The notes: generated from the letters alone by a model not told the origin. 64,000 bases of DNA from Rhizobium mongolense subsp. loessense (GCF_900099775.1 NZ_FMTM01000012.1:1-64000); one strand, 5' to 3'. Counted from the stretch's first letter, positions 18,387 to 27,936 are shown. Translations and numbers: made by a program.

Positions 18387-19136
18387 ATGAACGGCATTCT
18401 TGAAGGCAAAGTCGCACTGATCACAGGCGCCGGCTCCGGTATTGCTGCGGCTGCAGCAAGACTGTTCCACAGAGAGGGCGCCCGAATTGTGCTTGCCGAT
18501 GTCAGTGGAAAAGAGGCGGAACTTGCCGCCGAACTTGGCGAGCGAGCAGTGGATTGCCGGGCTGACGTGAGCAAGAGTGACGATGTCCAGGCGATGATCG
18601 ACATGGCCATCACGGAGTTCGGGCAACTGGACATCCTGTGCAACGTCGCCGGGATCACAGGTCCACAAGGATCGTTGGAGGACGCGCACGAGGAAGACTT
18701 CGACCGCGTAATTGCGGTCAACATCCGCGGCCTGCTCCTCACCACCAAGTACGCGCTTCCACATCTCGTCGCGGGGAATGGAGGAGCCATCGTCAACATC
18801 TCGTCGGCCACAGCGCTCGTTGGAATGCCAGGCCTTGCCGTCTATTCTGCGACAAAGGGGGCAATCATTGCCACGACCCGTGTCATCGCCGCTGAATATG
18901 CGAGCAAGGGCGTTCGCGCGAATGTAATCTGCCCGGGTGGGATCGAGACCCCAATCTATCTGGAGCATCTTGCGAGAGATCCGGAGTCAGTAAGCAAGAC
19001 CGTAAGCCTCATCCCAGCGGGTCGAGTCGGCAAACCGGAAGAGATAGCACAGGCCATGCTGTTTCTCGCTTCGGATGCATCGTCCTACATGACCGGTGCA
19101 GTCGTTCCCGTTGATGGAGGTCAGACGGCCGTCTGA
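18387..19136 (+). CDS. short-chain dehydrogenase/reductase (SDR)
   Basis: 249 aa classical SDR. Cofactor motif ALITGAGSGIAAAAARLF (TGxxxGxG), NNAG-equivalent CNVAG, catalytic Ser in NISSATA, and YSATKG (Tyr-x-x-x-Lys), with PGGIETPI and a final VPVDGGQT. ATG 18387 lies after GAGGAAAAG. NAD(P)-dependent alcohol/ketone oxidoreductase of unknown substrate. Confidence 0.92.
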   Translation: MNGILEGKVALITGAGSGIAAAAARLFHREGARIVLADVSGKEAELAAELGERAVDCRADVSKSDDVQAMIDMAITEFGQLDILCNVAGITGPQGSLEDAHEEDFDRVIAVNIRGLLLTTKYALPHLVAGNGGAIVNISSATALVGMPGLAVYSATKGAIIATTRVIAAEYASKGVRANVICPGGIETPIYLEHLARDPESVSKTVSLIPAGRVGKPEEIAQAMLFLASDASSYMTGAVVPVDGGQTAV

Positions 19137-19236
19137 ATGCCAGTTCAATGACAAGTACATTTCAGTGCGTGACGAGATGCTCCCAAACCGACCGCTGCGC
19201 CCAAACGATAAAAGTACCCAAACTGGGAGAGAAATT

Positions 19237-20351
19237 ATGAGAAAAGGCCTGTTGCTTACATCGTTTGCAGTTCTGGCAAACGTTGCGGCCGAATTGCCTG
19301 CGCATGCTGGCGCGGACGAAAATTCCCCTCCTCTTAGCTGCGACGGGTCCATTGTAGCGAACTTCAAGCCTAATGCCGAAACCAAGGTGCTGCTTGTCAA
19401 AGCGTACAAGAAAGGTGATCCGTTTCCGGAACCGCCGCAGGAAAGCCGAATCGATCCCTCCGCACCGCCGGTGATGGCGACAGCTGACCTTTGCCTGGTG
19501 AAGCTGCTCGTAGATCCGAGGAATCCAGTTCCTGCGGAGGCTCCGTCGACCTCCGCCGGTATCGGCATTGAAGTCTGGCTGCCAGCAAAAGGTATCTGGA
19601 ACGGTCGCGTCCATGCCGTCGGCGGCTCCGGATGGGCAGGCACCGAGGAAGCAGACCCGACGAAAATATCTTCTTACACAATCTCCAATGACTTAAGCTC
19701 TGCACCGTTCATAGCCGGCAAGGAAGGCGCGGTGACTGCAAGCACCGATGCGGGGGCATACTGGAGGCTTCATGAACGGCGCCTTTGCGATGAACCCCGA
19801 CGGCACGATCAACAAACCGCTGTGGAATGACTTCGCGTCCCGCGCAATCCATCAGCAGGTCGCCATGGCGAAGGCGCTTGCCGAGGCATATTATGGCGCC
19901 GCACCGAAATATACTTACTGGGACGTCTTTCGACAGGTGGCCGTCAGGCACTGAAGCAGGCGCAACGGTATCCGGAGGATTTCGACGGCATCTTGTCCGT
20001 TGTGCCGGGGATCAGTTGGTCAAAGTTCCTGATTGCCAACGTCTATCCGTAGATCGCGATTCAACGCGATCTAGGCGGCCGTCATTTGACGCCCGACCAG
20101 CTTAACTTGGTCTCCAATGTCGCGATTTTGGCTTGCGATCTAACGGGACTGCCAATCCCGATGCAAACCCGCCGCTGCGCAAGGCCCACAACGCCGATTA
20201 CACCCGTGATTGGGTGGAGAAAGGAATTGAGCCCGGAAATACCGTCCTTAAGTCGCTCAGCGACAAGAGCCTGCCGATGTGCGCCCTTCCGACAAAAATC
20301 ACCCATGTCGGAGGCAGTATAAATGAAGCAGGTAGTTATGAATGCCTGTAA
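19237..20351 (+). pseudogene. tannase/feruloyl esterase-family gene, frameshifted and internally deleted
   Basis: Starts intact with a signal peptide (MRKGLLLTSFAVLANVAAEL) and the family segment GIGIEVWLPAKGIWNGRVHAVGGSGW. A frameshift near 19755 interrupts DAG|HTGGFMNGAFAMNPDG; another near 19925 breaks the nucleophile motif (YWD | LSTGGRQALKQAQRYPEDFDG); an in-frame TAG lies at 20050; and a third shift plus a large deletion near 20140 joins to the C-terminal family segment (NADYTRDWVEKGIEPG ... PMCALP ... GSINEAGSYEC). Intact relatives are about 500 or more residues; what remains here is far shorter. They hydrolyse esters of gallic or hydroxycinnamic acids, so this lineage once had a plant phenolic ester hydrolase here. 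Confidence 0.85.
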
Positions 20352-20440
20352 CCCAACCAAGACTGCTGCCTTCCAATCCAAACAGCCTTTAGTGGCTAGT
20401 AACTCTTAGTATCACTGATCTTGAAGCAAAGGAAAATCAT

Positions 20441-21226
20441 ATGAAAATCGGCATCATCGGAACCGGTCTGATCGGCGCTAATCTCGCAAGGAAATGGGTG
20501 GCCGCGGGTCACTCTGTTCGTGTGGCCAACGACTTCGATCCCAAAGCGCTCGACGATCTCGCCCACGAGACCGGTGCGCAGGCTGTGCCAGTCGCAGACG
20601 CTGTGAAGGACGTCGAGGTGATCGTCACGACGATCCCGCTTCACGCCATACCCTCGCTGCCCAGCGGCCTCTTCAAGACCGTGCCCAACGACGTCACTTT
20701 GGTCGATACCTCGAATTACTTCCCGGGACGCGACAGAACCATCGCTGCCATCGAGGCAGGCATGGTGGAGAGTCAATGGGTCGAGCAGCAGATCGGGCGT
20801 CCCGTCATCAAGGCGTTTAACAATCAGCTTGCCTACACCCAGGCGCATGAGGGAAAGCCGGCGGGCACGCCCAGCCGCATTGCCATGTCAGTCTACGGCG
20901 ACGATGCGATTGGTAAAACAAAGGTCATTGGCTTGATCGACGATCTTGGCTTCGACGGGATTGACGCTGGTCCTTTGGCAGAATCCTGGCGGCAGCAGCC
21001 AGGGACGCCTGCCTACTGTACCGAACTGACGGCACCAGAATTGAGGGCGGCGCTAGACAGGGCTGTCAAGAGTAGATCACCTAAACTGCGGGATCTCTCA
21101 CTCAAGCGTCTTGAGTCCTTTGGCGAGGGATTTCTCGCTTCCCTCGGAAAGGGCGAATACACACTCGGGTATACAAGCAAAGACGTTGTTGAAATGTATC
21201 GAAAGCTTGAGCTGCAGGAAATCTAA
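20441..21226 (+). CDS. NADPH-dependent F420 reductase-like protein, paralogue
   Basis: 261 aa. MKIGIIGTGLIGANLARKWVAAGH at the N-terminus is a Rossmann dinucleotide site; the rest (VKDVEVIVTTIPLHAIPSLP, WVEQQIGRPVIKAFNNQLAY, SWRQQPGTPAYCTEL) tracks the protein at 17368-18108 along its length. Compared with it the C-terminus is about 20 residues longer. AAAGGAAA precedes the ATG. The two probably arose by duplication and flank the SDR and the dead tannase gene. Confidence 0.82.
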   Translation: MKIGIIGTGLIGANLARKWVAAGHSVRVANDFDPKALDDLAHETGAQAVPVADAVKDVEVIVTTIPLHAIPSLPSGLFKTVPNDVTLVDTSNYFPGRDRTIAAIEAGMVESQWVEQQIGRPVIKAFNNQLAYTQAHEGKPAGTPSRIAMSVYGDDAIGKTKVIGLIDDLGFDGIDAGPLAESWRQQPGTPAYCTELTAPELRAALDRAVKSRSPKLRDLSLKRLESFGEGFLASLGKGEYTLGYTSKDVVEMYRKLELQEI

Positions 21227-21666
21227 TAAAGATGAGAAGCTGTGAATGGCGAATTCGCCGAGATGTGACGTGGACTATGCCCGCCATTCACAGCCTTAAG
21301 CATTCAAAACGCCTCGGCGATACATTTAATCGAGGTCGTGGGCACGTTCGCGCGCGGCATTGACGCACCCAGCTTTGAACCATCAACAATAGAAGTGAAG
21401 ATTTACGGCGGCCCGTCGCCTAGGTGCAATGCATAGGGCGAATAGTTGTTTCGGCGCGGAAACTGAGAGAGAATTACCCGATGTTTGCTCTCGAGAGCTT
21501 GCTGGCTTTATTCGCACGACGCTTCATGGCCCTCTTCTCGCTTTGTACGTCGTCTTTGCGGGCCCGGCCTCCCGAACCCGCTTGAAGTCGACAATCCCGT
21601 CGAAGGAAGCCGGAGCGGTGATCCAAATCAGATCTGGAAAGTGGCTTTACTTAGACCACTCGCTCA
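21227..21666. other. non-coding stretch
   Basis: About 440 bases between a plus-strand and a minus-strand gene end. Open frames here have no motifs. Nothing further recognised; a bidirectional terminator would be expected but I see no clear strong hairpin. Confidence 0.5.
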
Positions 21667-22428
21667 TCACCCTGCGGTCAGACCACCGTCCACGATCAAC
21701 ATGGTGCCGGTCACGAAGCTCGCCTCGTCGGATAGCAGCCAGCGAACAGCGAAAGCAATTTCATCTGGCTCAGCGAGACGACCCATGGGGTTGGCCGCCA
21801 TCATTATGTCCTCAAGCCCGTCGAATGCATCCATCTGTCCTTGCATCATAGGTGTCCGGGTCGCGCCCGGTAGGACGGAGTTCACGCGAATACCGAGCTT
21901 GGCATAGTCAAGCGCCGCCGCCCTTGTCGCTGAAACCACACCGCCTTTTGCGGAGCAATAGTCGGCCCCGTTTGCGAAAGCCGCAATACCCGCTGTCGAT
22001 GCGACATTGACGATGGACCCTTTGCCAGCGTCCAACATCGCCGGCACTTGCGCACGCGTGGCGTAGAAAACGTTACGAAGGTTGAGGGAGTAAACGCTTT
22101 CCCAAAAGTCAGGGTCAATTTCGTGCATCCGTCGGCCCTGGAACGGCTTGCCTGCCGCATTGCAGGCCCCATCGAGCTTACCAAAGGCTTTAACAGCTGC
22201 GGCTACCGCTGCATGGTGCTGCGCTTCATCGGTGACATCGAGTCGGATGAACTGAGCCTGGCCGCCGTTGCTGACAATCTCTTCAATGACCGCGGTGCCT
22301 GCCTCGACGTTTACGTCGGTGACCGTAACGGCTGCTCCCGCATCTGCGCTGCGTAACGCGACAGCGCGACCGATGCCGCTAGCTCCGCCGGTGATCAATA
22401 TGGAGCGTCCCTCTAGAATATGTGCCAT
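21667..22428 (-). CDS. short-chain dehydrogenase/reductase (SDR)
   Basis: 253 aa. Cofactor motif ILITGGASGIGRAVALR, CNAAG, catalytic Ser in NVASTAG, YCSAKGG (Tyr and Lys), PGATRTPM, and the terminal MLIVDGGLTAG. AGGAAAGTTGAA precedes the ATG at 22428. Likely an NAD(P)-dependent alcohol dehydrogenase of the catabolic patchwork; substrate unknown. Confidence 0.92.
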   Translation of the reverse strand: MAHILEGRSILITGGASGIGRAVALRSADAGAAVTVTDVNVEAGTAVIEEIVSNGGQAQFIRLDVTDEAQHHAAVAAAVKAFGKLDGACNAAGKPFQGRRMHEIDPDFWESVYSLNLRNVFYATRAQVPAMLDAGKGSIVNVASTAGIAAFANGADYCSAKGGVVSATRAAALDYAKLGIRVNSVLPGATRTPMMQGQMDAFDGLEDIMMAANPMGRLAEPDEIAFAVRWLLSDEASFVTGTMLIVDGGLTAG

Positions 22429-22823
22429 TTCAACTTTCCTCTTCTATGCGGGGATTTGCCGCTGTTGATGTCCTGTGGGATTAGGCAGTGCCTCTGGCCG
22501 CCGATTGCGGTACACCCATGCAAGGGCTTGCATATCGTTGCTCCGCCTTATGAGCTGCACCAGTGATGCTGACGTCATGTTCGTTCATGTTTTGGCTGCT
22601 GATGTCAGCTGAGACCTGGGGAGACTGTTCCGAACATCAGCTCGAACAGACAGTCACCCTCGCAAGGGATCGCGACACGCCATCGCAATCCTCCTGGTCG
22701 AGGTGAACCAATGCTGTAGGGGAGATTAGTCCGTGCTATGAACGGGGACCGTTTTTGGTATTCGATAACAGTGGCAGCGACCCAAATCGTGCGCAGACAC
22801 GCCACGTTAGCTTTTCTGGTCTC
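22429..22823. other. non-coding stretch upstream of the SDR gene
   Basis: About 395 bases between two minus-strand genes. No supportable gene on either strand; it should contain the SDR promoter and the end of the upstream transcript. Confidence 0.5.
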
Positions 22824-23219
22824 TCAGGCCATAACGGCGTCAGCCAACTTCGTATCCATCAATTCCCGCATCGAAATGATCTTGTCTTCGCGGAAACGGA
22901 AACTCGCTGCGTAGATACCATCATACCGTTTACCGCTCACTAATTCGCATTCCCCCGTGAAAATAGCCAGGACGAGATCTTCCTCTTCAGCGATGTCTTC
23001 AATGGTGAATTTGCCGTCTGCGACAAGTGACGCCCTGAACGTCCTGAGCAACTCCCGGTTCTCTGGGAACGTTCTTTTCCCGACCGCGAACACCGTGCTG
23101 CCGAGGAACTCGTGCAGGAAATCGTCCGCCACGAGGGACGCCATTGTTTCAGCGTCGCCTCTGCCGACCGCGTCCAGATAGTCTTGGACTGCCTGCTTCT
23201 TCTGCGTTTTCTGCGTCAT
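22824..23219 (-). CDS. NTF2/SnoaL-like family protein
   Basis: 131 aa with the cone-shaped NTF2-like pattern: an N-terminal helix (AVQDYLDAVGRGDAETMASLVADDFLHEF) and beta strands ending with ASFRFREDKIISMRELMDT. Family members are small isomerases, cyclases, dehydratases or ligand-binding proteins. Start ATG 23219 has AAAGGAAAG upstream. Located 54 bases downstream of the AraC gene on the same strand. Function cannot be narrowed further. Confidence 0.8.
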   Translation of the reverse strand: MTQKTQKKQAVQDYLDAVGRGDAETMASLVADDFLHEFLGSTVFAVGKRTFPENRELLRTFRASLVADGKFTIEDIAEEEDLVLAIFTGECELVSGKRYDGIYAASFRFREDKIISMRELMDTKLADAVMA

Positions 23220-23273
23220 AGATCTTTCCTTTATCGTGCTTGATTTGCTGGGAGACAGGATCTGAGGCAGTCG

Positions 23274-24311
23274 TTAGCTAGCACGCGCCCGGTAGCGAGA
23301 AGCTGCCCTAAACGCCGTGGGCGATGTGCCCGTCCAGCGTTTGAAGGCGATCGTGAAGCTTGCAGGATCCGCATAGCCGAGCACGCATGAAATGTGCGAC
23401 ACGGGGTGATCGGAGTTCGAAAGCAGGTCCGACGCGACGTCCTTCAAAGCCTCGTCCCGCACCTCGGCGAAGTCACGACCAACGAGCTCAAGCTTTCGTT
23501 GCAACGTTCGTGGGGAGACGCGCAATGCTGTGGCCGCATTCGCTAGCATGCGGTTCAGTTCAGGCGCGGCCTTGACAGCTTTTGTTACCGTGTCAGGCCA
23601 ATCCCCGGTTGCTCTAAATGTGTCGAGGATTTGCGTGTCGGCTTGAACCCATGCAGCGTGCTGGAATGCGTTTCCATAGGGGAACTCACGTGTCGATACT
23701 GCAGGATCCCACCAAAAGCGTAACGCTTCCGAGCCGCATTCGATGGGGCTGGTCACAAATGATGCCGCCTCTGGGGCGAGTTCGAGGATGGGGATTTCCA
23801 CACAAGTGAAGGGAAAAGGGGCGTCATACAGCCACGATAGAGACCGCGTGGTGGCGCAGAGGTCGCGGTAGACGCTGAAGGGAATAAGCTCTTCGGGTAG
23901 ATCAGGGTAGCTGAATTGAATCCCTATTACAGTTCCATTCGGGCTCTGGAGAGGTGAAATCTCGAGCATTCCCGGACTGTAGTCCGTCGCGCTGGCTGCT
24001 TTGGCCCACGCTGCGACTGTCGGTGCCGTCGCCAGTGCCATCCCTCTCGCCCCCGACGTACTGGTTGTGTAGGCCCGGGCGGCTCGTAGCCACAAATCGA
24101 TGCGATTTTGCGTGAGAGCCACGAACTCCAGCTGAAACGCCAGCTCCTTCTGTGCGGGAATCGTTCCCCTTTGGCGGTCCACGGCATCAGGGTCAATGTC
24201 GGCGTTTGCGAGAGCCGCACACCAATCAAGGTCAGCCTCGGCGAGTACTGCGCACAGCGCATGCACGCTGAAGTTCGGCACCCGTAGGTTTTGATAAGAA
24301 CTCCATTTCAT
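23274..24311 (-). CDS. AraC-family regulator with arabinose-binding-like N-terminal domain (OruR/ArgR-like)
   Basis: 345 aa from ATG 24311 (MKWSSYQNLRVPNFSV), chosen for the AGAGGT seven bases upstream. The N-terminal two thirds is the variable effector domain common in AraC regulators of catabolic genes; the C-terminal HTH has LRVSPRTLQRKLELVGRDFAEVRDE and VSHISCVLGYADPASFTIAFKRWTGTSPTAFR. The regulated genes may be the adjacent monooxygenase/flavin-reductase cluster or the NTF2-like gene. Confidence 0.88.
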   Translation of the reverse strand: MKWSSYQNLRVPNFSVHALCAVLAEADLDWCAALANADIDPDAVDRQRGTIPAQKELAFQLEFVALTQNRIDLWLRAARAYTTSTSGARGMALATAPTVAAWAKAASATDYSPGMLEISPLQSPNGTVIGIQFSYPDLPEELIPFSVYRDLCATTRSLSWLYDAPFPFTCVEIPILELAPEAASFVTSPIECGSEALRFWWDPAVSTREFPYGNAFQHAAWVQADTQILDTFRATGDWPDTVTKAVKAAPELNRMLANAATALRVSPRTLQRKLELVGRDFAEVRDEALKDVASDLLSNSDHPVSHISCVLGYADPASFTIAFKRWTGTSPTAFRAASRYRARAS

Positions 24312-24468
24312 CGCAGCACCTCTTGCCATCGCGGTGCGAGATCGCTCCGCCTAGTGTAAGAACACAGCTGGCGCCGGGAAGCGGTGGTCCAGAATGCAGC
24401 TTCACTCATTTTCATTGCACTGGCCGAGCCGTCGCTCCTCTTGCGGTTTGTTAGAAATAACTCTGTGC

Positions 24469-24993
24469 TCAGGCGCCAACGACCGACGGTAACTCGGCGA
24501 GTTCACGGAATTTTCTGCCGTGCCACACAAGCGCCTCGTTTTTGCCGACGCCGAGCTTTTTCACTTCAAGCATGATCAACCAGTGGTCCCCAGCCTCCGA
24601 GACAACGTGGGTCGAACACTGGAGCCACATTGCGGCGTCCTCGATGAAAATTGCGCCGGAATCGCCGACTTCAATCGCGACTTTGTCGAACCGAGCAGCG
24701 CGATCCTTGCTCGCCAGCTTTCTCGTCAAGTCACCTTGGCCCTTGCCGAAGATGGACACACCAAACGCGCCCGCGTCTTTGATCAGTTCCCAGGTCGTCG
24801 ATGTCTTTTGGACCGCGACCGCGACGAGGCACGGAGCGAGTGATACGCCCACCATGAACGAGGAGGCTACGAGCGCGTGCTTCTCTCCCCGGATGTGGGT
24901 TGCGAGCACGGCCACTCCTGAGGGGAACTGGGCGAAAGCGTCTCGCACAACTCCTGGATCCCCGTCGAACTTGCTAACCTTGATCATAGTCAT
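24469..24993 (-). CDS. flavin reductase-like protein (two-component monooxygenase partner)
   Basis: 174 aa of the FMN-binding split-barrel reductase family (HpaC-like): FAQFPSGVAVLATHIRGEKHALVASSFMVGVSLAPCLVAVAV and FGVSIFGKGQ are the flavin-binding segments, and DHWLIMLEVKKL the dimer region. It supplies FMNH2 to a partner oxygenase; the LLM monooxygenases at 26740-27936 (same strand) and 15999-17321 are candidates. GGAGAGGAG precedes the ATG at 24993. Confidence 0.88.
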   Translation of the reverse strand: MTMIKVSKFDGDPGVVRDAFAQFPSGVAVLATHIRGEKHALVASSFMVGVSLAPCLVAVAVQKTSTTWELIKDAGAFGVSIFGKGQGDLTRKLASKDRAARFDKVAIEVGDSGAIFIEDAAMWLQCSTHVVSEAGDHWLIMLEVKKLGVGKNEALVWHGRKFRELAELPSVVGA

Positions 24994-25233
24994 GAACTCC
25001 TCTCCTTTAGAACGAACCGTTTGGTTCTCATCTCACTAAGCCGGCGATTCTTGAGAATCGCAGTTTCGAATTGGGGCGCGAGATGAGCCGTCTGTACTTG
25101 GAACGGTTCACTTGTCCTGACACGTCCCCCAGCATTCACGGAGCCATCTGCGATGACTGCGCGGACCGGCGAGATGATGCCGGACCCCAAGCCTGCCACG
25201 AGGCTCGCCGTTCCTTGCGACAGCATGCCTCCA

Positions 25234-26184
25234 TTAGTAGTGCTCCCCGACATGCGCGTTGTTGTCGTAGTCGCGCTGGCCACTCCGAGGGAGGTATTTT
25301 TCCTCGGTCTCGCGGACGTCGTCGGTCGAGGGGCGGGCAAACTTGGCGCCCCATCCGATGGCGTCGGGATCCGCATTCATGCGATCGATGTACTCGGCGA
25401 TCGGTGCGGCCTCGCCTGCCTCCCTCACCCGCATGAGCAGGCGCCATACCTCGTTAACGCCGGGGAGTGCGAAGGCAACCGGCATGATGGCCTGGCCAAT
25501 CGCCGTCATCTCGGCGACGGTCTTATGCCCGATCAACGGGACCCCAATGGCGTAAGCGGGCCCGGGTGTCTCCTTCAGCGCGATCTCGGCCTGCTCCCAC
25601 GTGTGGAAGCCCTCGTAGAAAATAATGTCAGCGCCGGTCTCAGCTTTGTAAAGCTGAGCGCGGCGAATCGCCTCGTCGAGCCCACCACCGGCCGCGCCAT
25701 ATCCATCGGTACGGGCAACGATGACAAAATCCTTGTCGAGTTTGTCTCGCGCATCCACGGCGGCATTGAGTCTTCCGATCGCCTCTGCATCGGACACCAG
25801 TTCGATACCGGCGACGCCGCCGGACTTCTTCGGTTCGCGCTGGTCTTCTATGTGGATGCCGCCGACGCCAGCGTCTATAAATTCGGAGACCGTCCGCTGC
25901 ACGTTGATCGGCGCACCAAAACCCGTGTCGGCATCGCAGTAAATGGGAATGTCGACGGCGCGCGCAGTGCGCTTGGCATGTTCGACGACCTCGGTCATCG
26001 TGAGCCATCCCGTGTCGGAGACACCCAGCCACCACGCGGACATGCCACCGGAGAGCTGGAACGCGTCGAAACCGGCATGCTGTGCCATCTGCGCGTGGAG
26101 CGGCAATGCACCAAACGGCATCAGCGCTGTCTCGGGGCTGTCAAAGATTGCGCGCAGCGCCTTGCCCGGTGAGGTCACGGCCAT
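25234..26184 (-). CDS. isocitrate lyase/PEP mutase-family enzyme
   Basis: 316 aa. Typical segments: LPLHAQMAQHAGFDAFQLSGGMSAW, the metal site YCDADTGFG, and GVGGIHIEDQREPKKSGG, followed by VARTDGYG. These match the superfamily of methylisocitrate lyase, phosphoenolpyruvate phosphonomutase, oxaloacetate/2,3-dimethylmalate hydrolase and lyase. The Cys of true isocitrate lyases (KKCGH) is replaced by KKSGG, arguing against isocitrate/methylisocitrate lyase and for another C-C or hydrolytic activity. The start overlaps no gene and follows GAGGAG inside the end of the cupin gene, two bases apart, indicating an operon. Confidence 0.85.
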   Translation of the reverse strand: MAVTSPGKALRAIFDSPETALMPFGALPLHAQMAQHAGFDAFQLSGGMSAWWLGVSDTGWLTMTEVVEHAKRTARAVDIPIYCDADTGFGAPINVQRTVSEFIDAGVGGIHIEDQREPKKSGGVAGIELVSDAEAIGRLNAAVDARDKLDKDFVIVARTDGYGAAGGGLDEAIRRAQLYKAETGADIIFYEGFHTWEQAEIALKETPGPAYAIGVPLIGHKTVAEMTAIGQAIMPVAFALPGVNEVWRLLMRVREAGEAAPIAEYIDRMNADPDAIGWGAKFARPSTDDVRETEEKYLPRSGQRDYDNNAHVGEHY

Positions 26185-26186
26185 GA

Positions 26187-26705
26187 CTACAGCTCCTCTT
26201 TCGAATTGAACCCGACCGTCACGACGATATACACGCAGTCCTCGTCGTAGGGATTCTTCCAGGCGTGGGGAACGCCCGCCACGACAAGTAGGTCGCCCGG
26301 CCCGATCGTGCGCTTTTTGCCCCCAGGGAGCACGAGGTCGACCTTGCCCGAGATCACGACCTCGTAATCGATCGTGTCGCTCGCATGCATTCCAGCATCG
26401 CCTCCGTCGTCGGTGACGGTCATGCTGTCCCCGAGGGCGTCGGCACTCACCGCCCCGCAGGAATGTGCAGGGAAGCTGCTCACGCCAAACGTGGATCCAT
26501 TCGGTCCGGCCAATGCGACGCGGCGAGGCGGGGCGCCAACGTTCACCTTACTGTGGCCGCCCTCGACGGCCCAGTAGAACGCGCCGGCGGACACGCGGGG
26601 GAAGTCAAATTCGGCGGCGGGGCCGACATCGAGGAAGTCCGCCTCGCCAGACTCGGTGGGTCCCGCGACGATGAGGCGGAACTGCTTGGGGTCAGGGAAT
26701 GTCAT
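26187..26705 (-). CDS. cupin-domain protein
   Basis: 172 aa with one conserved cupin barrel near the C-terminus: GMHASDTIDYEVVISGKVDLVLPGG, then GPGDLLVVAGVPHAWKNP, which supplies the usual metal-binding His/Glu set (HASDTIDYE and the later H). Single-domain cupins of this type occur beside catabolic oxygenases as sensors or isomerases. Sits between the LLM monooxygenase and the PEP-mutase-family gene. Confidence 0.85.
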   Translation of the reverse strand: MTFPDPKQFRLIVAGPTESGEADFLDVGPAAEFDFPRVSAGAFYWAVEGGHSKVNVGAPPRRVALAGPNGSTFGVSSFPAHSCGAVSADALGDSMTVTDDGGDAGMHASDTIDYEVVISGKVDLVLPGGKKRTIGPGDLLVVAGVPHAWKNPYDEDCVYIVVTVGFNSKEEL

Positions 26706-26739
26706 CTGTCATTCATTTCTTCGCGAATCGTGGGGCTCG

Positions 26740-27936
26740 TCAGACGCGCAGGCCCGCGCCGCGCATCAGCGGGAAGATCTGCTCGTTCATCCGGTCGAGG
26801 CCCTCGTCGTAATCGACAAGACCGGTGCAGATGCCCGTGATGCCCGAGTCGTACAGCTTCTGGAGTCCGTCGACGATCATCTCGGGCGTGCCCACGAGCG
26901 GAACAAGACCAGCCCGAAAGAATGTCTTGATCGTCTCGTCCTTCGTCGGGTCCTCCGACGTCTTATAGTGGTCCCAGTTGAATCCACGGGAGTCACCGTT
27001 CTGAATAATGTGCTTGTACTTGAGGGCGCTTTCGTAGTCCCCTTTCTCCTCGACGTAATTGAGGTAGTCGCGAGCTTCCTTCTCGGTGTCCTTGCAGATG
27101 ATGTGCACGCCGGCCCACAGGCCGAGATCCTCGCGGCCCGCAGCGTTCGCGTTCTCCCGCAGTTTCGGGGTTACCTGGAAGCTGCGGTCGACGCTGCTAA
27201 TCGCCGCGAACAGAATGTTGGCGTGCTTGATCGCAAACTGCTGGCCGGCGGGACTAGAGCCCGCGCTCATCACCATCGGCCCGGGCCTCTGAACAGGCTT
27301 CGGCCATGACTGTGCCCCCTCGAGGTGGAAGAAGTCCCCGTCGAAGTTGAACTCGACCTCGTCGTCTGACCACAGGCGCTCGACGATCGACATCCATTCG
27401 TCGGCGAGCTCGTAGCGGATGTCGTGCTCGGGAACCGGGATGCCGAACATGGCATACTCCGGCTTGAAGTAGCCGGCGGTGGCGTTCAGGCCAATGCGGC
27501 CGCCGCTGATGTGATCAACGGTTGCCACCATCTTCGCTGCCACGATCGGGTGGATGAAGGGAATGAGGCAGGTGGCGAAGATCTGAATGTTCTGTGTAGC
27601 CGCTGCCAGCCCTGCAGCCCAGGTGAAGGTCTCGAATTGCCGACCCCATGGGCGATCGGGTCCCGAGAGGCCCTGCCAACGGGCAATGGGTATGAAGCCG
27701 TCGACGCCGTAACGGTCAGCCTTCTGCGCAAGACCGTGGACTTCGCCCCAATTTCCGAGCCGGATCGTATTCTCGGCGAGGTTCAACCCTCCCTGGCCAG
27801 TCGTCACATTCGCCCCGAAGATCGCGACTTTGAACTTGTTCGGGCCGCCAAGCATGGGTCGCTGGTCACGGTCGATCGTATGATCTGCGACGAAGTCACG
27901 AGATACTACGTTTGTCGCCATTTCAGTAAGCGTCAT
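26740..27936 (-). CDS. LLM-class flavin-dependent monooxygenase (SsuD/RutA-like)
   Basis: 398 aa. Features of the luciferase-like alkanesulfonate monooxygenase group: FETFTWAAGLAAATQNIQIFATC, VAAKMVATVDHISGGRIGLNATAGY, GPMVMSAGSSPAGQQFA, and a C-terminal LVGTPEMIVDGLQKLYDSGITG. Uses FMNH2 and O2; the flavin reductase gene three positions downstream is its probable partner. AGGGAGGA precedes ATG 27936, a strong ribosome binding site. First gene of the minus-strand run 27936 to 24469. The strong C/G preference in third positions sets this run apart from the more AT-rich junctions around it, suggesting recent acquisition. Confidence 0.88.
   Translation of the reverse strand: MTLTEMATNVVSRDFVADHTIDRDQRPMLGGPNKFKVAIFGANVTTGQGGLNLAENTIRLGNWGEVHGLAQKADRYGVDGFIPIARWQGLSGPDRPWGRQFETFTWAAGLAAATQNIQIFATCLIPFIHPIVAAKMVATVDHISGGRIGLNATAGYFKPEYAMFGIPVPEHDIRYELADEWMSIVERLWSDDEVEFNFDGDFFHLEGAQSWPKPVQRPGPMVMSAGSSPAGQQFAIKHANILFAAISSVDRSFQVTPKLRENANAAGREDLGLWAGVHIICKDTEKEARDYLNYVEEKGDYESALKYKHIIQNGDSRGFNWDHYKTSEDPTKDETIKTFFRAGLVPLVGTPEMIVDGLQKLYDSGITGICTGLVDYDEGLDRMNEQIFPLMRGAGLRV

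Noticed and set aside
25153..26172. 339-aa plus-strand frame opposite the PEP-mutase-family gene
   Set aside because: Antisense shadow of a high-GC gene; the minus-strand product has clear family motifs.
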